Made by a program: the position numbers and the translations under genes
Shown here: piece after piece, positions 54,820 through 63,605 of the stretch
Numbering within the stretch: the first letter of the stretch is position 1
Layout of the letters: every line of letters begins with the position of its first letter
Assembly: GCF_014648635.1 (NCBI RefSeq)
Contig: NZ_BMRM01000025.1
Span: 54,225 to 118,224, forward strand
DNA length: 64,000 nt
Direction: 5' to 3'
DNA from: Streptomyces cinerochromogenes
GTDB lineage: Bacteria; Actinomycetota; Actinomycetes; Streptomycetales; Streptomycetaceae
The notes under the pieces: model-generated
The model's database searches: none
What the model was told of the DNA's origin: nothing
What the model saw: the letters and a program-made list of their open reading frames with translations, nothing else

Positions 54820-54834
54820 CTGACGAGGCGTCAG
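54820..54834. promoter_or_regulatory. Candidate operator of the DUF35-thiolase operon
   Basis: CTGACG-AGG-CGTCAG is a perfect inverted repeat 30 bases upstream of the TTG start of the DUF35 gene. The spacing and symmetry resemble TetR-family operators of acyl-CoA genes; the regulator is not in the window. Confidence 0.55.
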
Positions 54835-55022
54835 GAGTGTGCCACGGGCAACCGGAAATAGGGAGGCCGTTTCTGTGAACCGAACGGCACCCCACGGCGT
54901 CGTGGTACACGAGGGGCGGCCGGGACCGACGGGGGTGATTCCGGCCGCCTCTTCCTGTTGCGCCCGTTCCTGACACGTCGCTACCGGAACACGTCCCTCC
55001 CCTGATCGGATACAGTCCGCGC

Positions 55023-55559
55023 GTGTCCGAAACTCAGCACCCAACTGCCAATTCCGCGCCGGACTCCCACTGTTCGAGCTGCGGCGCGCCCTTTGGAGAG
55101 GGCGTCTCCGGCTGGCCCCGCACCTGCCCGTCCTGCGGAACCGTCGCCTACCGCAACCCGCTGCCGGTCGCGATCGCGCTCCAGCCCGTGTACGACACCA
55201 AGGGAACGGCCCTCGTCGTCATCACCCGCACCGTCGCCCCCGCGCGCGGGGGCACGGCGCTGCCCGGCGGCTACGTCGACGACCGCGAGGACTGGAAGCA
55301 GGCCGTCGTACGCGAACTCAAGGAAGAGACCGGCATCGACGCAGCCGCCCGCGACGTGCGGCTCGTGGACGCCATGAGTTCACCCGACGGGCACCTGCTG
55401 CTGTTCGGACTGCTGCCGGAACGCCCCGCCGACGGACTGCCGCCCTCCGGACCCACGGACGAGACCGAGGGCTGGCAGCTGCTGCGCAGGCCCGAGGAGC
55501 TCGCCTTCCCGCTGCACACGGTGGCCGTCAGGGCGTGGTTCGAGGGCCGCTACGTGTGA
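55023..55559 (+). CDS. NUDIX hydrolase with zinc ribbon
   Basis: This 178-residue protein begins with a zinc ribbon (C17, C20, C35, C38) and then a Nudix fold. The box lies at about 82-104 (GGYVDD, REDWKQAVVRELKEETG) with the metal-binding REL-EE. Zinc-ribbon Nudix proteins resemble NADH pyrophosphatases (NudC), but the SQPWPFPxS motif is absent, so the substrate is uncertain. TACAGT at 55012-55017 ends 5 bases before the GTG start, which suggests a leaderless message. It is divergent from the thiolase operon and convergent with the GH31 gene. Confidence 0.88.
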   Translation: MSETQHPTANSAPDSHCSSCGAPFGEGVSGWPRTCPSCGTVAYRNPLPVAIALQPVYDTKGTALVVITRTVAPARGGTALPGGYVDDREDWKQAVVRELKEETGIDAAARDVRLVDAMSSPDGHLLLFGLLPERPADGLPPSGPTDETEGWQLLRRPEELAFPLHTVAVRAWFEGRYV

Positions 55560-55569
55560 GCCCGGCCGT

Positions 55570-57930
55570 TCAGCCGAGCCCCCGCAGACGCACCGGGTAG
55601 GGAGGTGCGGTCACGCCGTCCTCCCGGTCCCGGGTGACCACCACCCGGCCTCCCTGCCGGCGGGCGACGTAGCGCTCGATCTCCGGTTCGTCCCAGCCGT
55701 CGCCCGGGTCCGGCACCACCAGCCCGGACCCGGTGCGTCCCCGCGCGGGTGCCCACACCTCCAGCTCCAGCCCGCCGTCGGCGCCACGCACGGGCAGTAC
55801 CGCCCCCGCGCGCGCGAGCACCGGTATCCGGGACAGCGGTGCCTCCACCGTGACCTGCCCCGGGCCCTCGTAGACCTCCTCCGTCACCGTGTCGTACCAG
55901 CGGCCCCGCGGCAGCTGCACCGCACGCCGGTCGGCACCCGGTTCCAGCACCGGGGCCACCAGGAGGCCGTCGCCCAGCAGAAACGTGTCCTCGCAGTCGC
56001 GCAGGGCCCGGTCCTCCGGCGCCCCCCACCACAACGGCCGGACATAGGGCGCGCCCGTCCGCCGGGCCAGATGCGCGAGCGTCACGAAGTACGGCAGCAG
56101 CCTCCGGCGCTCCAGCAGCGCCACGCGCGCGTGCTCCAGCACCTCGGTGCCGAACTCCCACGGCTCCCTGCGCCCGGCCCGCAGGCTCGCGTGGGTACGG
56201 AACAGCGGCAGATAGGCGCCCAGCTGGAACCAGCGCAGATACAGCTCCGGCGACGGACTGCCGTCGAAACCGCCCACGTCCGGACCCGAGTACGGCACCC
56301 CGCACAGGCCCAGGCCCAGCACCAGCGACAGCGACGCCCGCAGCCCCGGCCAGCCCGTCGCCACGTCCCCCGACCACGTGCCGCCGTACCGCTGCAGCCC
56401 CGCCCACCCCGAGCGGGAGAACAGGAAGGGCCGCTCCCCGGGCACCAGCTCCCGCAGCCCCTCGTAGGCGGCCTGGGCCATGCACAGCGCGTACACGTTG
56501 TGCGCTTCCCGGTGGTCACCGCCGCGCCCCTCGAGAGCGTGCCGTGCCGAACGCGGCAGGGTCGGCTCACCGAAGGCGCTGAACGACGTCGGTTCGTTCA
56601 GGTCGTGCCAGAACCCCGCGAAGCCCTGCTCCAGTCGCTCCTCGTACAGCCCGCCCCACCACGCACGCACGCGCGCGTGCGTGAAGTCCGGGAACACCGA
56701 CTCACCGGCCCACGCGACACCCCGCACCGGGCGGCCCTGCGCGTCCCGCACGAACGCGTCCGCGGCCGAACCGCTCTCGTACACGGTGTTGCCCGGCTCC
56801 GCCGGCACCGCCGGATCGACGATCGACACCAGCCGGACACCGTCCCGGCGCAGCTCCTCCGCCAGCACCGGCAGCTTCGGGAAACGCTCCTGGTCGACCG
56901 TGAACACCCGGTGCTCGTCGTAGTGGTCGATGTCGAGGTGCACGGCGTCCAGCGGCAGCCCGCGCTCCAGGTAGCCCGCGACGATCCGGCGCACCTCCTG
57001 CTCGCTGCCGAAACCCCAGCGCGCGTGGTGATGGCCCAGCGCCCACGCGGGCGGCAGCGCGGGCGCCCCGGTCAGCGCGGCCCACGTGTGCAGCACGCGC
57101 GCGGGAGTCCCCACCACCACCCAGCAGCGCAGCGGACCACCGTCCATCCGCACCTCGCAGTGGCCCGCCCGGTCGTGCCCGGACCCGGCGCCCTCCTCGC
57201 CCTCCCGCAGGACCACCGTGCCGTCCCAGGTGGTGTCGTGGAACACCAGATGCGTGCCGGCGTCCGCCACCACCAGCTGCACCGGCATCGTCAGATACAG
57301 CGGATCGTCACCGGGCCCGAACGCACGGCCGGGATCGGTGTTCCACAGCCGGTACCTGCCGTTCCGCAGCCGGGGCCCGGACGAGCGTCCGCCCAGGCCG
57401 AAGAACCGGGCGTCCGCCGCCACCTCCGACCGCTGCATCCACCGGCCCGCGCCCCCGTCGACCGGCTCCCACCAGCGCGGCGGCAGGTACCGCCGCAGCG
57501 TCACCCCGCCCGGCGTGCACACCTGGACCGCGCCGTGCCGCGACACGACGACCGTCATCCGCTCGGCCACGACCCGCCAGCCGCCGTCCTTGTCCGGTTC
57601 CAGAACCGCCCGCGGATCCGGCTCGGGACCGCTTCCCGCCAGCGCGTACGACGGCTGCGGACCCGCTCCGTCCCACCCCCAGAAGACCGCGCCGTTCGCC
57701 GCCACGACGATCCGCAGCTCCGAGCGGCCGAAGCGGATCAGACCACCGCCCGGACCCGGCTCCACCCCCTGCACCTGCCCCGGCACCCGGGCCCGCTCGG
57801 GCCCCCGCCGCGGCAGCCCGGCGGCGTCGAGACGCCTCCTGCGCCACGAGGCCCGCACGGTACGCAACCCCAGAGACGCCCTCCCCGAACCGACCACACT
57901 CACCGAACGCACCAGGTCACGACCGTCCAT
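55570..57930 (-). CDS. GH31 alpha-glucosidase-type glycoside hydrolase
   Basis: This 786-residue GH31 enzyme has an N-terminal mutarotase-like beta domain and a (beta/alpha)8 barrel. The catalytic nucleophile is D443 in WHDLNEP and the acid/base D522 in WSGDVATGW; a C-terminal beta region follows. Members hydrolyse terminal alpha-glucosides or alpha-xylosides. No signal peptide is visible, so it appears cytoplasmic. The ATG at 57930 is preferred (AGGG 11 bases upstream); a GTG nine bases earlier is possible. It ends 10 bases from the convergent Nudix gene. Confidence 0.88.
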   Translation of the reverse strand: MDGRDLVRSVSVVGSGRASLGLRTVRASWRRRRLDAAGLPRRGPERARVPGQVQGVEPGPGGGLIRFGRSELRIVVAANGAVFWGWDGAGPQPSYALAGSGPEPDPRAVLEPDKDGGWRVVAERMTVVVSRHGAVQVCTPGGVTLRRYLPPRWWEPVDGGAGRWMQRSEVAADARFFGLGGRSSGPRLRNGRYRLWNTDPGRAFGPGDDPLYLTMPVQLVVADAGTHLVFHDTTWDGTVVLREGEEGAGSGHDRAGHCEVRMDGGPLRCWVVVGTPARVLHTWAALTGAPALPPAWALGHHHARWGFGSEQEVRRIVAGYLERGLPLDAVHLDIDHYDEHRVFTVDQERFPKLPVLAEELRRDGVRLVSIVDPAVPAEPGNTVYESGSAADAFVRDAQGRPVRGVAWAGESVFPDFTHARVRAWWGGLYEERLEQGFAGFWHDLNEPTSFSAFGEPTLPRSARHALEGRGGDHREAHNVYALCMAQAAYEGLRELVPGERPFLFSRSGWAGLQRYGGTWSGDVATGWPGLRASLSLVLGLGLCGVPYSGPDVGGFDGSPSPELYLRWFQLGAYLPLFRTHASLRAGRREPWEFGTEVLEHARVALLERRRLLPYFVTLAHLARRTGAPYVRPLWWGAPEDRALRDCEDTFLLGDGLLVAPVLEPGADRRAVQLPRGRWYDTVTEEVYEGPGQVTVEAPLSRIPVLARAGAVLPVRGADGGLELEVWAPARGRTGSGLVVPDPGDGWDEPEIERYVARRQGGRVVVTRDREDGVTAPPYPVRLRGLG

Positions 57931-58145
57931 GCTGCTCACCCTGCCACTGAGCGCCCCACGCGCGCGTGTCGTTCAACTGCCGTTCACCCGTGCCCGGGCC
58001 ACATCTTCATGACAAGGACTATGTGGGGCGCACCCTGGTGTAGAAGTCGATCACATGGCATCGTCCCTGTCAGCCGCGTCACGCGCACACCCCAGCCCGT
58101 GCGCGGACCGACGCACACGACGCGCACAGCCCGGGAGCCGCTTCA

Positions 58146-60122
58146 ATGTCGACCGCGAACCCCCAGCCGCTCTGGCAGCCCGATCCCCAGCGGATCGCCG
58201 AGGCCCGCATCACCCGGTTCCAGGCATGGGCCGCCGAACAGCACGGCGCCCCGGCCGAGGGCGGGTACCCGGCCCTGCACCAGTGGTCCATCGACGAGCT
58301 GGACACCTTCTGGAAAGCCGTCACGGAGTGGTTCGACGTACGGTTCTCGACCCCCTACGCGCGCGTGCTCGGCGACCGCAACATGCCCGGCGCCGAGTGG
58401 TTCCCCGGAGCCACCCTCAACTACGCCGAACACGCCCTGCGGGCCGCGGCCGACCGAGCGGACGAACCCGCCCTCCTGTACGTGGACGAGACGCACGAAC
58501 CGCGGCCGGTGACCTGGTCCGAGCTGCGCCGCCAGGTCGGCTCCCTCGCCGCCGGACTCCGCGCCCTCGGTGTGCGCCCCGGCGACCGCGTCAGCGGCTA
58601 CCTCCCCAACATCCCCCAGGCCGTCGTCGCCCTCCTGGCCACGGCCGCCGTGGGAGCCGTCTGGACCTCCTGCGCCCCCGACTTCGGCGCCCGCAGCGTC
58701 CTCGACCGCTTCCAGCAGGTCGAACCCGTCGTCCTGTTCACCGTCGACGGCTACCGCTACGGCGGCAAGCAGCACGACCGCCGCGAGATCGTCGCCGAGC
58801 TGCGCCGCGAACTGCCCACCCTGCGCGCCGTCGTCCACATCCCCCTGCTGGGCACCGAGGCACCCGAGGGCGCCGTGGAGTGGTCGGCGCTGACGGCGGG
58901 GGACACCGAGCCGGTCTTCGAACCGGTACCGTTCGACCACCCGCTGTGGGTGCTGTACTCCTCCGGCACGACCGGCCTGCCCAAGGCCATCGTCCAGTCC
59001 CAGGGCGGCATCCTGGTCGAGCACCTCAAGCAGCTCGGCCTGCACTGCGACCTCGGCCCCAAGGACCGTTTCTTCTGGTACACCTCGACCGGCTGGATGA
59101 TGTGGAACTTCCTCGTCTCCGGCCTGCTCACGGGTACCACGATCGTCCTCTACGACGGCAGCCCCGGCTACCCGGACACCGGAGCCCAGTGGCGGATCGC
59201 CGAACGCACCGGAGCCACCCTCTACGGCACCTCCGCCGCCTACGTGATGGCCTGCCGCAAGGCCGGCGTCCACCCGGCCCGCGACCACGACCTGTCCCGG
59301 GTGAAGTGCGTCGCCACCACCGGCTCCCCGCTGCCGCCCGACGGCTTCCGCTGGCTGCACGACGAGTTCGCCGAGAGCGGGGCCGACCTGTGGATCGCCT
59401 CCGTCAGCGGCGGCACGGACGTCTGCTCCTGCTTCGCCGGCGCCGTACCCACCCTCCCGGTCCACACCGGCGAACTCCAGGCCCCCGGCCTCGGCACCGA
59501 CCTGCAGTCCTGGGACCCGAGCGGCAAGCCCCTCGTCGACGAGGTCGGCGAGCTGGTCGTCACCCAGCCCATGCCCTCCATGCCGATCCACTTCTGGAAC
59601 GACCCCGACGGCAGCCGCTACCACGACAGCTACTTCGACACCTACCCCGGAGTCTGGCGCCACGGCGACTGGATCACCGTCACCTCCCGCGGGAGCGTGA
59701 TCATCCACGGCCGCTCCGACTCCACCCTCAACCGGCAGGGCGTGCGCATGGGCTCGGCCGACATCTACGAGGTCGTCGAGCGCCTGCCCGAGATCAGGGA
59801 ATCCCTCGTCATCGGCGTCGAACAGCCCGACGGCGGCTACTGGATGCCGCTGTTCGTGCACCTCGCACCGGGTGCCGTCCTGGACGAGGCACTCCTCGAC
59901 CGGGTCAAGCGGGCCATCCGGGAACAGCTCTCACCGCGCCATGTCCCCGACGAGATCATCGAGGTGCCCGGCATCCCGCACACCCTCACCGGCAAACGCA
60001 TCGAGGTCCCCGTCAAGCGCCTGCTCCAGGGCACCCCGCTGGACAAGGCGGTCAACCCCGGCTCCATCGACAACCTCGCCCTGCTCGGCTTCTACGAGGA
60101 ACTCGCCCGCAAACGCGCCTGA
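58146..60122 (+). CDS. aacS: Acetoacetyl-CoA synthetase
   Basis: This 658-residue adenylate-forming enzyme has the AMP-binding P-loop YSSGTTGLPK (about 270-279), preceded by acetoacetyl-CoA-synthetase-specific blocks (NMPGAEWFPGATLNYAEH near residue 80; key residues WFPGATLNYAEH). Motifs GGTDVCSCF, GDWI and the C-terminal hinge RSDSTLNRQGVRMGSADIYE follow (key residues RSDSTLNRQGVRMGS). It would activate acetoacetate to acetoacetyl-CoA with ATP for ketone-body use or polyketide/isoprenoid supply. The ATG has GGGAG 9 bases upstream. The 215-base spacer before it holds no recognised signal. Confidence 0.93.
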   Translation: MSTANPQPLWQPDPQRIAEARITRFQAWAAEQHGAPAEGGYPALHQWSIDELDTFWKAVTEWFDVRFSTPYARVLGDRNMPGAEWFPGATLNYAEHALRAAADRADEPALLYVDETHEPRPVTWSELRRQVGSLAAGLRALGVRPGDRVSGYLPNIPQAVVALLATAAVGAVWTSCAPDFGARSVLDRFQQVEPVVLFTVDGYRYGGKQHDRREIVAELRRELPTLRAVVHIPLLGTEAPEGAVEWSALTAGDTEPVFEPVPFDHPLWVLYSSGTTGLPKAIVQSQGGILVEHLKQLGLHCDLGPKDRFFWYTSTGWMMWNFLVSGLLTGTTIVLYDGSPGYPDTGAQWRIAERTGATLYGTSAAYVMACRKAGVHPARDHDLSRVKCVATTGSPLPPDGFRWLHDEFAESGADLWIASVSGGTDVCSCFAGAVPTLPVHTGELQAPGLGTDLQSWDPSGKPLVDEVGELVVTQPMPSMPIHFWNDPDGSRYHDSYFDTYPGVWRHGDWITVTSRGSVIIHGRSDSTLNRQGVRMGSADIYEVVERLPEIRESLVIGVEQPDGGYWMPLFVHLAPGAVLDEALLDRVKRAIREQLSPRHVPDEIIEVPGIPHTLTGKRIEVPVKRLLQGTPLDKAVNPGSIDNLALLGFYEELARKRA

Positions 60123-60290
60123 TGCGAACGGAGCATCACCCTCCGCATTCGCTCTCCCAGCAGCGTCACCACCCACGTCACCTGCGCAAATACCCTCGCA
60201 GCAAGGATGCCGACCACCGGCGGCACTGCCATTGTCAGTGCCGCCGATTACGGTGAGTGAGCACTGATCGACTGCGCATTGGGGGAAATC

Positions 60291-61184
60291 ATGGCGCACA
60301 CCGACCACCAGACCCTGCGACGCGTCCTGCGCCGCGAGATCGCCGGCACCATCGGCGTACTCACCGACGACCACGACTTCAGCGCCATGCGGCGCTACCG
60401 AAGCTTCACCTTCGACGACCACGCCACCTACCTCCGGCAACTGGAGGCCGTACTCAGGGCCCGCGCCGCACAGGGCACCCACACCACACTCGCCCTGTTC
60501 GACCCCGAGGACTACGCCGCATACTGCGCGGACACCGGCCTCGACCCGGAAGCCCCGGCCAGCCGGACCCGGTACACCGCGGAACTCGCGGCCACCGGCC
60601 CCACCATCCCCTACGACGGCCGCCCGCTCGCCGACCTCCTGCCCGCGCTCGTAGACGAAGCCGTCCGCCAGGCCACCTGGGAGTACGCCACCACTCTCCT
60701 GACCCGCCTCGGCCCCTGCCCCACCTGCGGCGAGGACATCGGCAGGGCGGCCTTCACCCGCGCCTCCGAGCTCCTGGTCCGCATCCTCGACACCGCGCCA
60801 CCCGGCGACCGGCACCTCGTCTGCACCGTCTCCGGCCCACCGGACACCCTGGTCTCGGTCCTGCACGCCGACCAGGACCCCCACGGCGCGACCCGCCTGG
60901 ACGAGGCCGAGGCCCTGGAATTCACCAGCGTCCTCGCCCTGGGCCTCGCGACGCGCAGCCCCGGCGGACTCGTCATGCGCACCAGCGCCACCGGCACGGC
61001 CGACCGCGTCTACGGCTGGCGACTGCGCGGCGGCGCCCTGGAACCACTGACGGCATCCGAGGTCTTCGACGCCTACTGCACGGACGTCGAGTCCGGCGAC
61101 CCCATCCCTCCGGAGTCCGGCGTCGACTACCGCGAACCCCCGACCCTCGGAGAGGAGAGCACGGCACCGGACCACCGCCACTGA
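60291..61184 (+). CDS. Hypothetical protein with CPTC motif
   Basis: The 297-residue product matches no family I recognise. It is acidic, without signal peptide or membrane helix. It has a basic N-terminal helix (QTLRRVLRREIAG), a possible metal or redox site CPTCGEDIG (about residue 147) and a conserved-looking C-terminal half. The ATG at 60291 follows GGGGGAAAT, a good ribosome site; a TTG 12 bases earlier is unlikely. It is convergent with ptsI. Long open frame and strong third-position GC support it as a real gene. Confidence 0.7.
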   Translation: MAHTDHQTLRRVLRREIAGTIGVLTDDHDFSAMRRYRSFTFDDHATYLRQLEAVLRARAAQGTHTTLALFDPEDYAAYCADTGLDPEAPASRTRYTAELAATGPTIPYDGRPLADLLPALVDEAVRQATWEYATTLLTRLGPCPTCGEDIGRAAFTRASELLVRILDTAPPGDRHLVCTVSGPPDTLVSVLHADQDPHGATRLDEAEALEFTSVLALGLATRSPGGLVMRTSATGTADRVYGWRLRGGALEPLTASEVFDAYCTDVESGDPIPPESGVDYREPPTLGEESTAPDHRH

Positions 61185-61210
61185 GCGGCGGCACCGCGAC
61201 AGGAAAACAG

Positions 61211-61244
61211 CAGGGGCGTCCCGCCCGAAGGCAGGACGCCCCTG
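61211..61244 (-). terminator. Terminator of crr-ptsI
   Basis: CAGGGGCGTCC (61211-61221) pairs with GGACGCCCCTG (61234-61244), enclosing an extra GCC/GGC stem. On the minus strand the hairpin is followed by CTGTTTTCCTG, a T run suited to terminating ptsI. It may act for the convergent hypothetical gene too. Confidence 0.8.
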
Positions 61245-61274
61245 GCCCCGGCACCCCGCAGGCGCCGGTACGGC

Positions 61275-62945
61275 CTACTCCCCGGACAGCACCGCCTGCG
61301 CCGCGCTGCGCGCCTCCTCGGCGCTGTCCGCCGCACGCGCCGCGGCCGCGGCCCGCTCGCACTGCGCCAGCGTGTACTTCGCCAGCGTCGCGCGGACGTA
61401 CGGAATCGACGCCGAACCCATGGAGAGGGAGGTGGCACCCAGACCGGTCAGCACACAGGCCAGCAGCGGATCGGACGCGGCCTCACCGCACACGCCGCAG
61501 CTCTTGCCCTCGGCCTTGGCCGCCTCGGCGGACAGCGCCACCAGGTCGAGCAGCGCCGGCTGCCACGGGTCCTGCAGGCGCGAGACCGCACCCACCTGCC
61601 GGTCCGCCGCGAACGTGTACTGCGCGAGGTCGTTGGTCCCCAGTGACAGGAACTCCACCTCCTGCAGGATCGACCGCGCCCGCAGCGCGGCCGACGGGAT
61701 CTCCACCATCGCGCCGAACTTGGCCCGCAGTCCCGCCTCACGGCAGGCGTCCGCGAAGGCCTTCGCGTCCCTGCGGTCCGCCACCATCGGCGCCATGACC
61801 TCGAGGTAGACGGGCAGACCCTCGGCCGCCTTCGCCAGCGCCGTCAGCTGGGTGCGCAGAACCTCGGGGTGGTCGAGCAGCGTCCGCAGCCCCCGCACGC
61901 CCAGCGCCGGGTTCGGCTCGTCCGCCGGCGTCAGGAAGTCCAGCGGCTTGTCCGCGCCCGCGTCCAGCACACGCACGACCACACGGCCCTCGGGGAACGC
62001 CTCCAGCACCTGCCGGTAGGCCTCCACCTGCTTCTCCTCGGAAGGAGCGTTCTTGCTGTCGTCCAGGAACAGGAACTCGGTACGGAACAGACCGACGCCC
62101 TCGGCCCCGGCCTCCACGGCCGCCGGCACATCCGCGGGCCCGCCCACGTTGGCCAGCAACGGCACCTTGTGCCCGTCCGCGGTCGCACCCGGACCCGTCG
62201 AAGAGGCCAGCGCGGCCTTGCGCTCGGCGGCCGCGGCCTCCAGCTCGGCCTTCTTCTCCTCGCTCGGGTTCACGAAGACATCACCGGTGCTGCCGTCGAC
62301 AGCGATCACCGTGCCCTCGGCCAGCTCACCGGCACCCGGCAGAGCCACCACGGCCGGCACCCCCAGCGCCCGGGCCAGGATGGCGCTGTGACTGGTCGGA
62401 CCACCCTCCTCGGTCACGAAACCGAGCACCAGGGACGGGTCGAGCAGAGCCGTGTCGGCCGGAGCCAGATCCCGGGCCACCAGCACGTAGGGCTGGTCGC
62501 TGTCCGGGACACCCGGCATCGGAACGCCCAGCAGCCGGGCGACGATACGGTTCCGCACGTCATCGAGGTCGGCCACGCGCCCGGCGAGGTACTCCCCGGC
62601 ACCGGCCAGCAGTTCCCGGTACGCCGCGAAGGCGTCGTACACGGCACGCTCGGCAGTGCTGCCGACGGCGATCCGCCGGTCCACGTCCGCCATCAGCTCG
62701 GGGTCCTGGGCCATCATGGCCTGCGCCTCGAGCACCGCCTGGGCCTCGCCACCGGCCAGGTTGCCGCGCGCCATCAGGTCGGCGGCCACCGCATCCACAG
62801 CCTGGCGGGCGCGCCCCTGTTCCCGCTCCGCGTCCTCGGCGGGAATCTGCTTCGCCGGCGGCTCCAGCACCGCCGTGCCCATGTGCCGAACCTCGCCGAT
62901 CGCCACGCCATGGCTCACGCCGACGCCTCGCAGCGTTGTCTCCAT
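61275..62945 (-). CDS. ptsI: PTS enzyme I
   Basis: This 556-residue phosphoenolpyruvate-protein phosphotransferase passes phosphate from PEP to HPr. The phosphorylated His is H186 in GGPTSHSAILAR. The PEP-binding barrel shows GVGLFRTEFLFL and MVEIPSAA, and the catalytic Cys region is SCGVCGEAASDP near the end. Length fits actinobacterial EI. It follows crr by 79 bases on the same strand, as in S. coelicolor crr-ptsI, where the sugar PTS serves mainly N-acetylglucosamine and fructose. The ATG at 62945 begins the family N-terminus. Confidence 0.96.
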   Translation of the reverse strand: METTLRGVGVSHGVAIGEVRHMGTAVLEPPAKQIPAEDAEREQGRARQAVDAVAADLMARGNLAGGEAQAVLEAQAMMAQDPELMADVDRRIAVGSTAERAVYDAFAAYRELLAGAGEYLAGRVADLDDVRNRIVARLLGVPMPGVPDSDQPYVLVARDLAPADTALLDPSLVLGFVTEEGGPTSHSAILARALGVPAVVALPGAGELAEGTVIAVDGSTGDVFVNPSEEKKAELEAAAAERKAALASSTGPGATADGHKVPLLANVGGPADVPAAVEAGAEGVGLFRTEFLFLDDSKNAPSEEKQVEAYRQVLEAFPEGRVVVRVLDAGADKPLDFLTPADEPNPALGVRGLRTLLDHPEVLRTQLTALAKAAEGLPVYLEVMAPMVADRRDAKAFADACREAGLRAKFGAMVEIPSAALRARSILQEVEFLSLGTNDLAQYTFAADRQVGAVSRLQDPWQPALLDLVALSAEAAKAEGKSCGVCGEAASDPLLACVLTGLGATSLSMGSASIPYVRATLAKYTLAQCERAAAAARAADSAEEARSAAQAVLSGE

Positions 62946-63024
62946 CTCACCCGTCTCCGAATAGTGCGGCGGGTCCCGCCGCCGCGATGGTTGTGCTGTT
63001 CGCCGCCCTGCGACGGCCCTGCTG

Positions 63025-63474
63025 TCAGTTCCAGGAGAAGAGGCTGTCGCCGGCCTTCACATCACCGCTGTCACGGAGATCGGAGAGGGACTCGGCCGTG
63101 GCTTCCAGCGCGACGATCGGGCACACCGGGGACTTGCCGGCGGCCTCGACGGCGGCGGGATCCCAGCGCACGACTGCCTGGCCCCGGGTAACGGTGTCGC
63201 CCTTGTTGACGAGCAGCTCGAAACCCTCGCCGTTGAGCTGAACGGTGTCGATACCGAGGTGGGTGAGCACCCCGTGACCACTGTCGTCCACCACGACGAA
63301 CGCGTGCGGATGCAAGGAGACGATGACGCCGCCCACGGGCGCCACGGCCTGGGAGGGCTCACGCACGGGGTCGATGGCGGTGCCCGGGCCGACCATGGCC
63401 CCGGAGAAGACCGGATCCGGCACAGCGGCCAGCCCGATGGCACGCCCGGCAATAGGGGACGTCACGGTGGTCAT
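63025..63474 (-). CDS. crr: PTS glucose-family enzyme IIA (Crr)
   Basis: This 149-residue EIIA of the glucose superfamily carries H57 (SLHPHAF) and the phosphorylated H72 in LTHLGIDTVQLNGEGF, both in the positions of the E. coli Crr active-site pair. It would receive phosphate from HPr and give it to EIIC-type sugar permeases. No IIB or IIC gene is adjacent, as usual in Streptomyces. Control by the GntR regulator DasR is expected because a perfect dre element lies about 120 bases upstream of the ATG (63592-63605). Confidence 0.95.
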   Translation of the reverse strand: MTTVTSPIAGRAIGLAAVPDPVFSGAMVGPGTAIDPVREPSQAVAPVGGVIVSLHPHAFVVVDDSGHGVLTHLGIDTVQLNGEGFELLVNKGDTVTRGQAVVRWDPAAVEAAGKSPVCPIVALEATAESLSDLRDSGDVKAGDSLFSWN

Positions 63475-63591
63475 GGGAAGCCTCCCAAGGAGTGGAGCTG
63501 TTCACGGGCCGTCACTGGCTGTCCCGGACGGCGCACTGAGCAGCAGCGTATGTCATGTGAAGTGGCGGTTCCGGATGGAAGCTATCAGGTA

Positions 63592-63605
63592 GTGGTCTAG
63601 ACCAC
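63592..63605. promoter_or_regulatory. DasR-responsive element (dre)
   Basis: GTGGTCTAGACCAC is a perfect 14-base palindrome with the core TGGTCTAGACCA, the consensus site of DasR, the N-acetylglucosamine-responsive regulator of PTS and chitin genes in Streptomyces. It lies upstream of crr and ends 14 bases before the -35 box of the divergent rRNA promoter. Confidence 0.92.
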
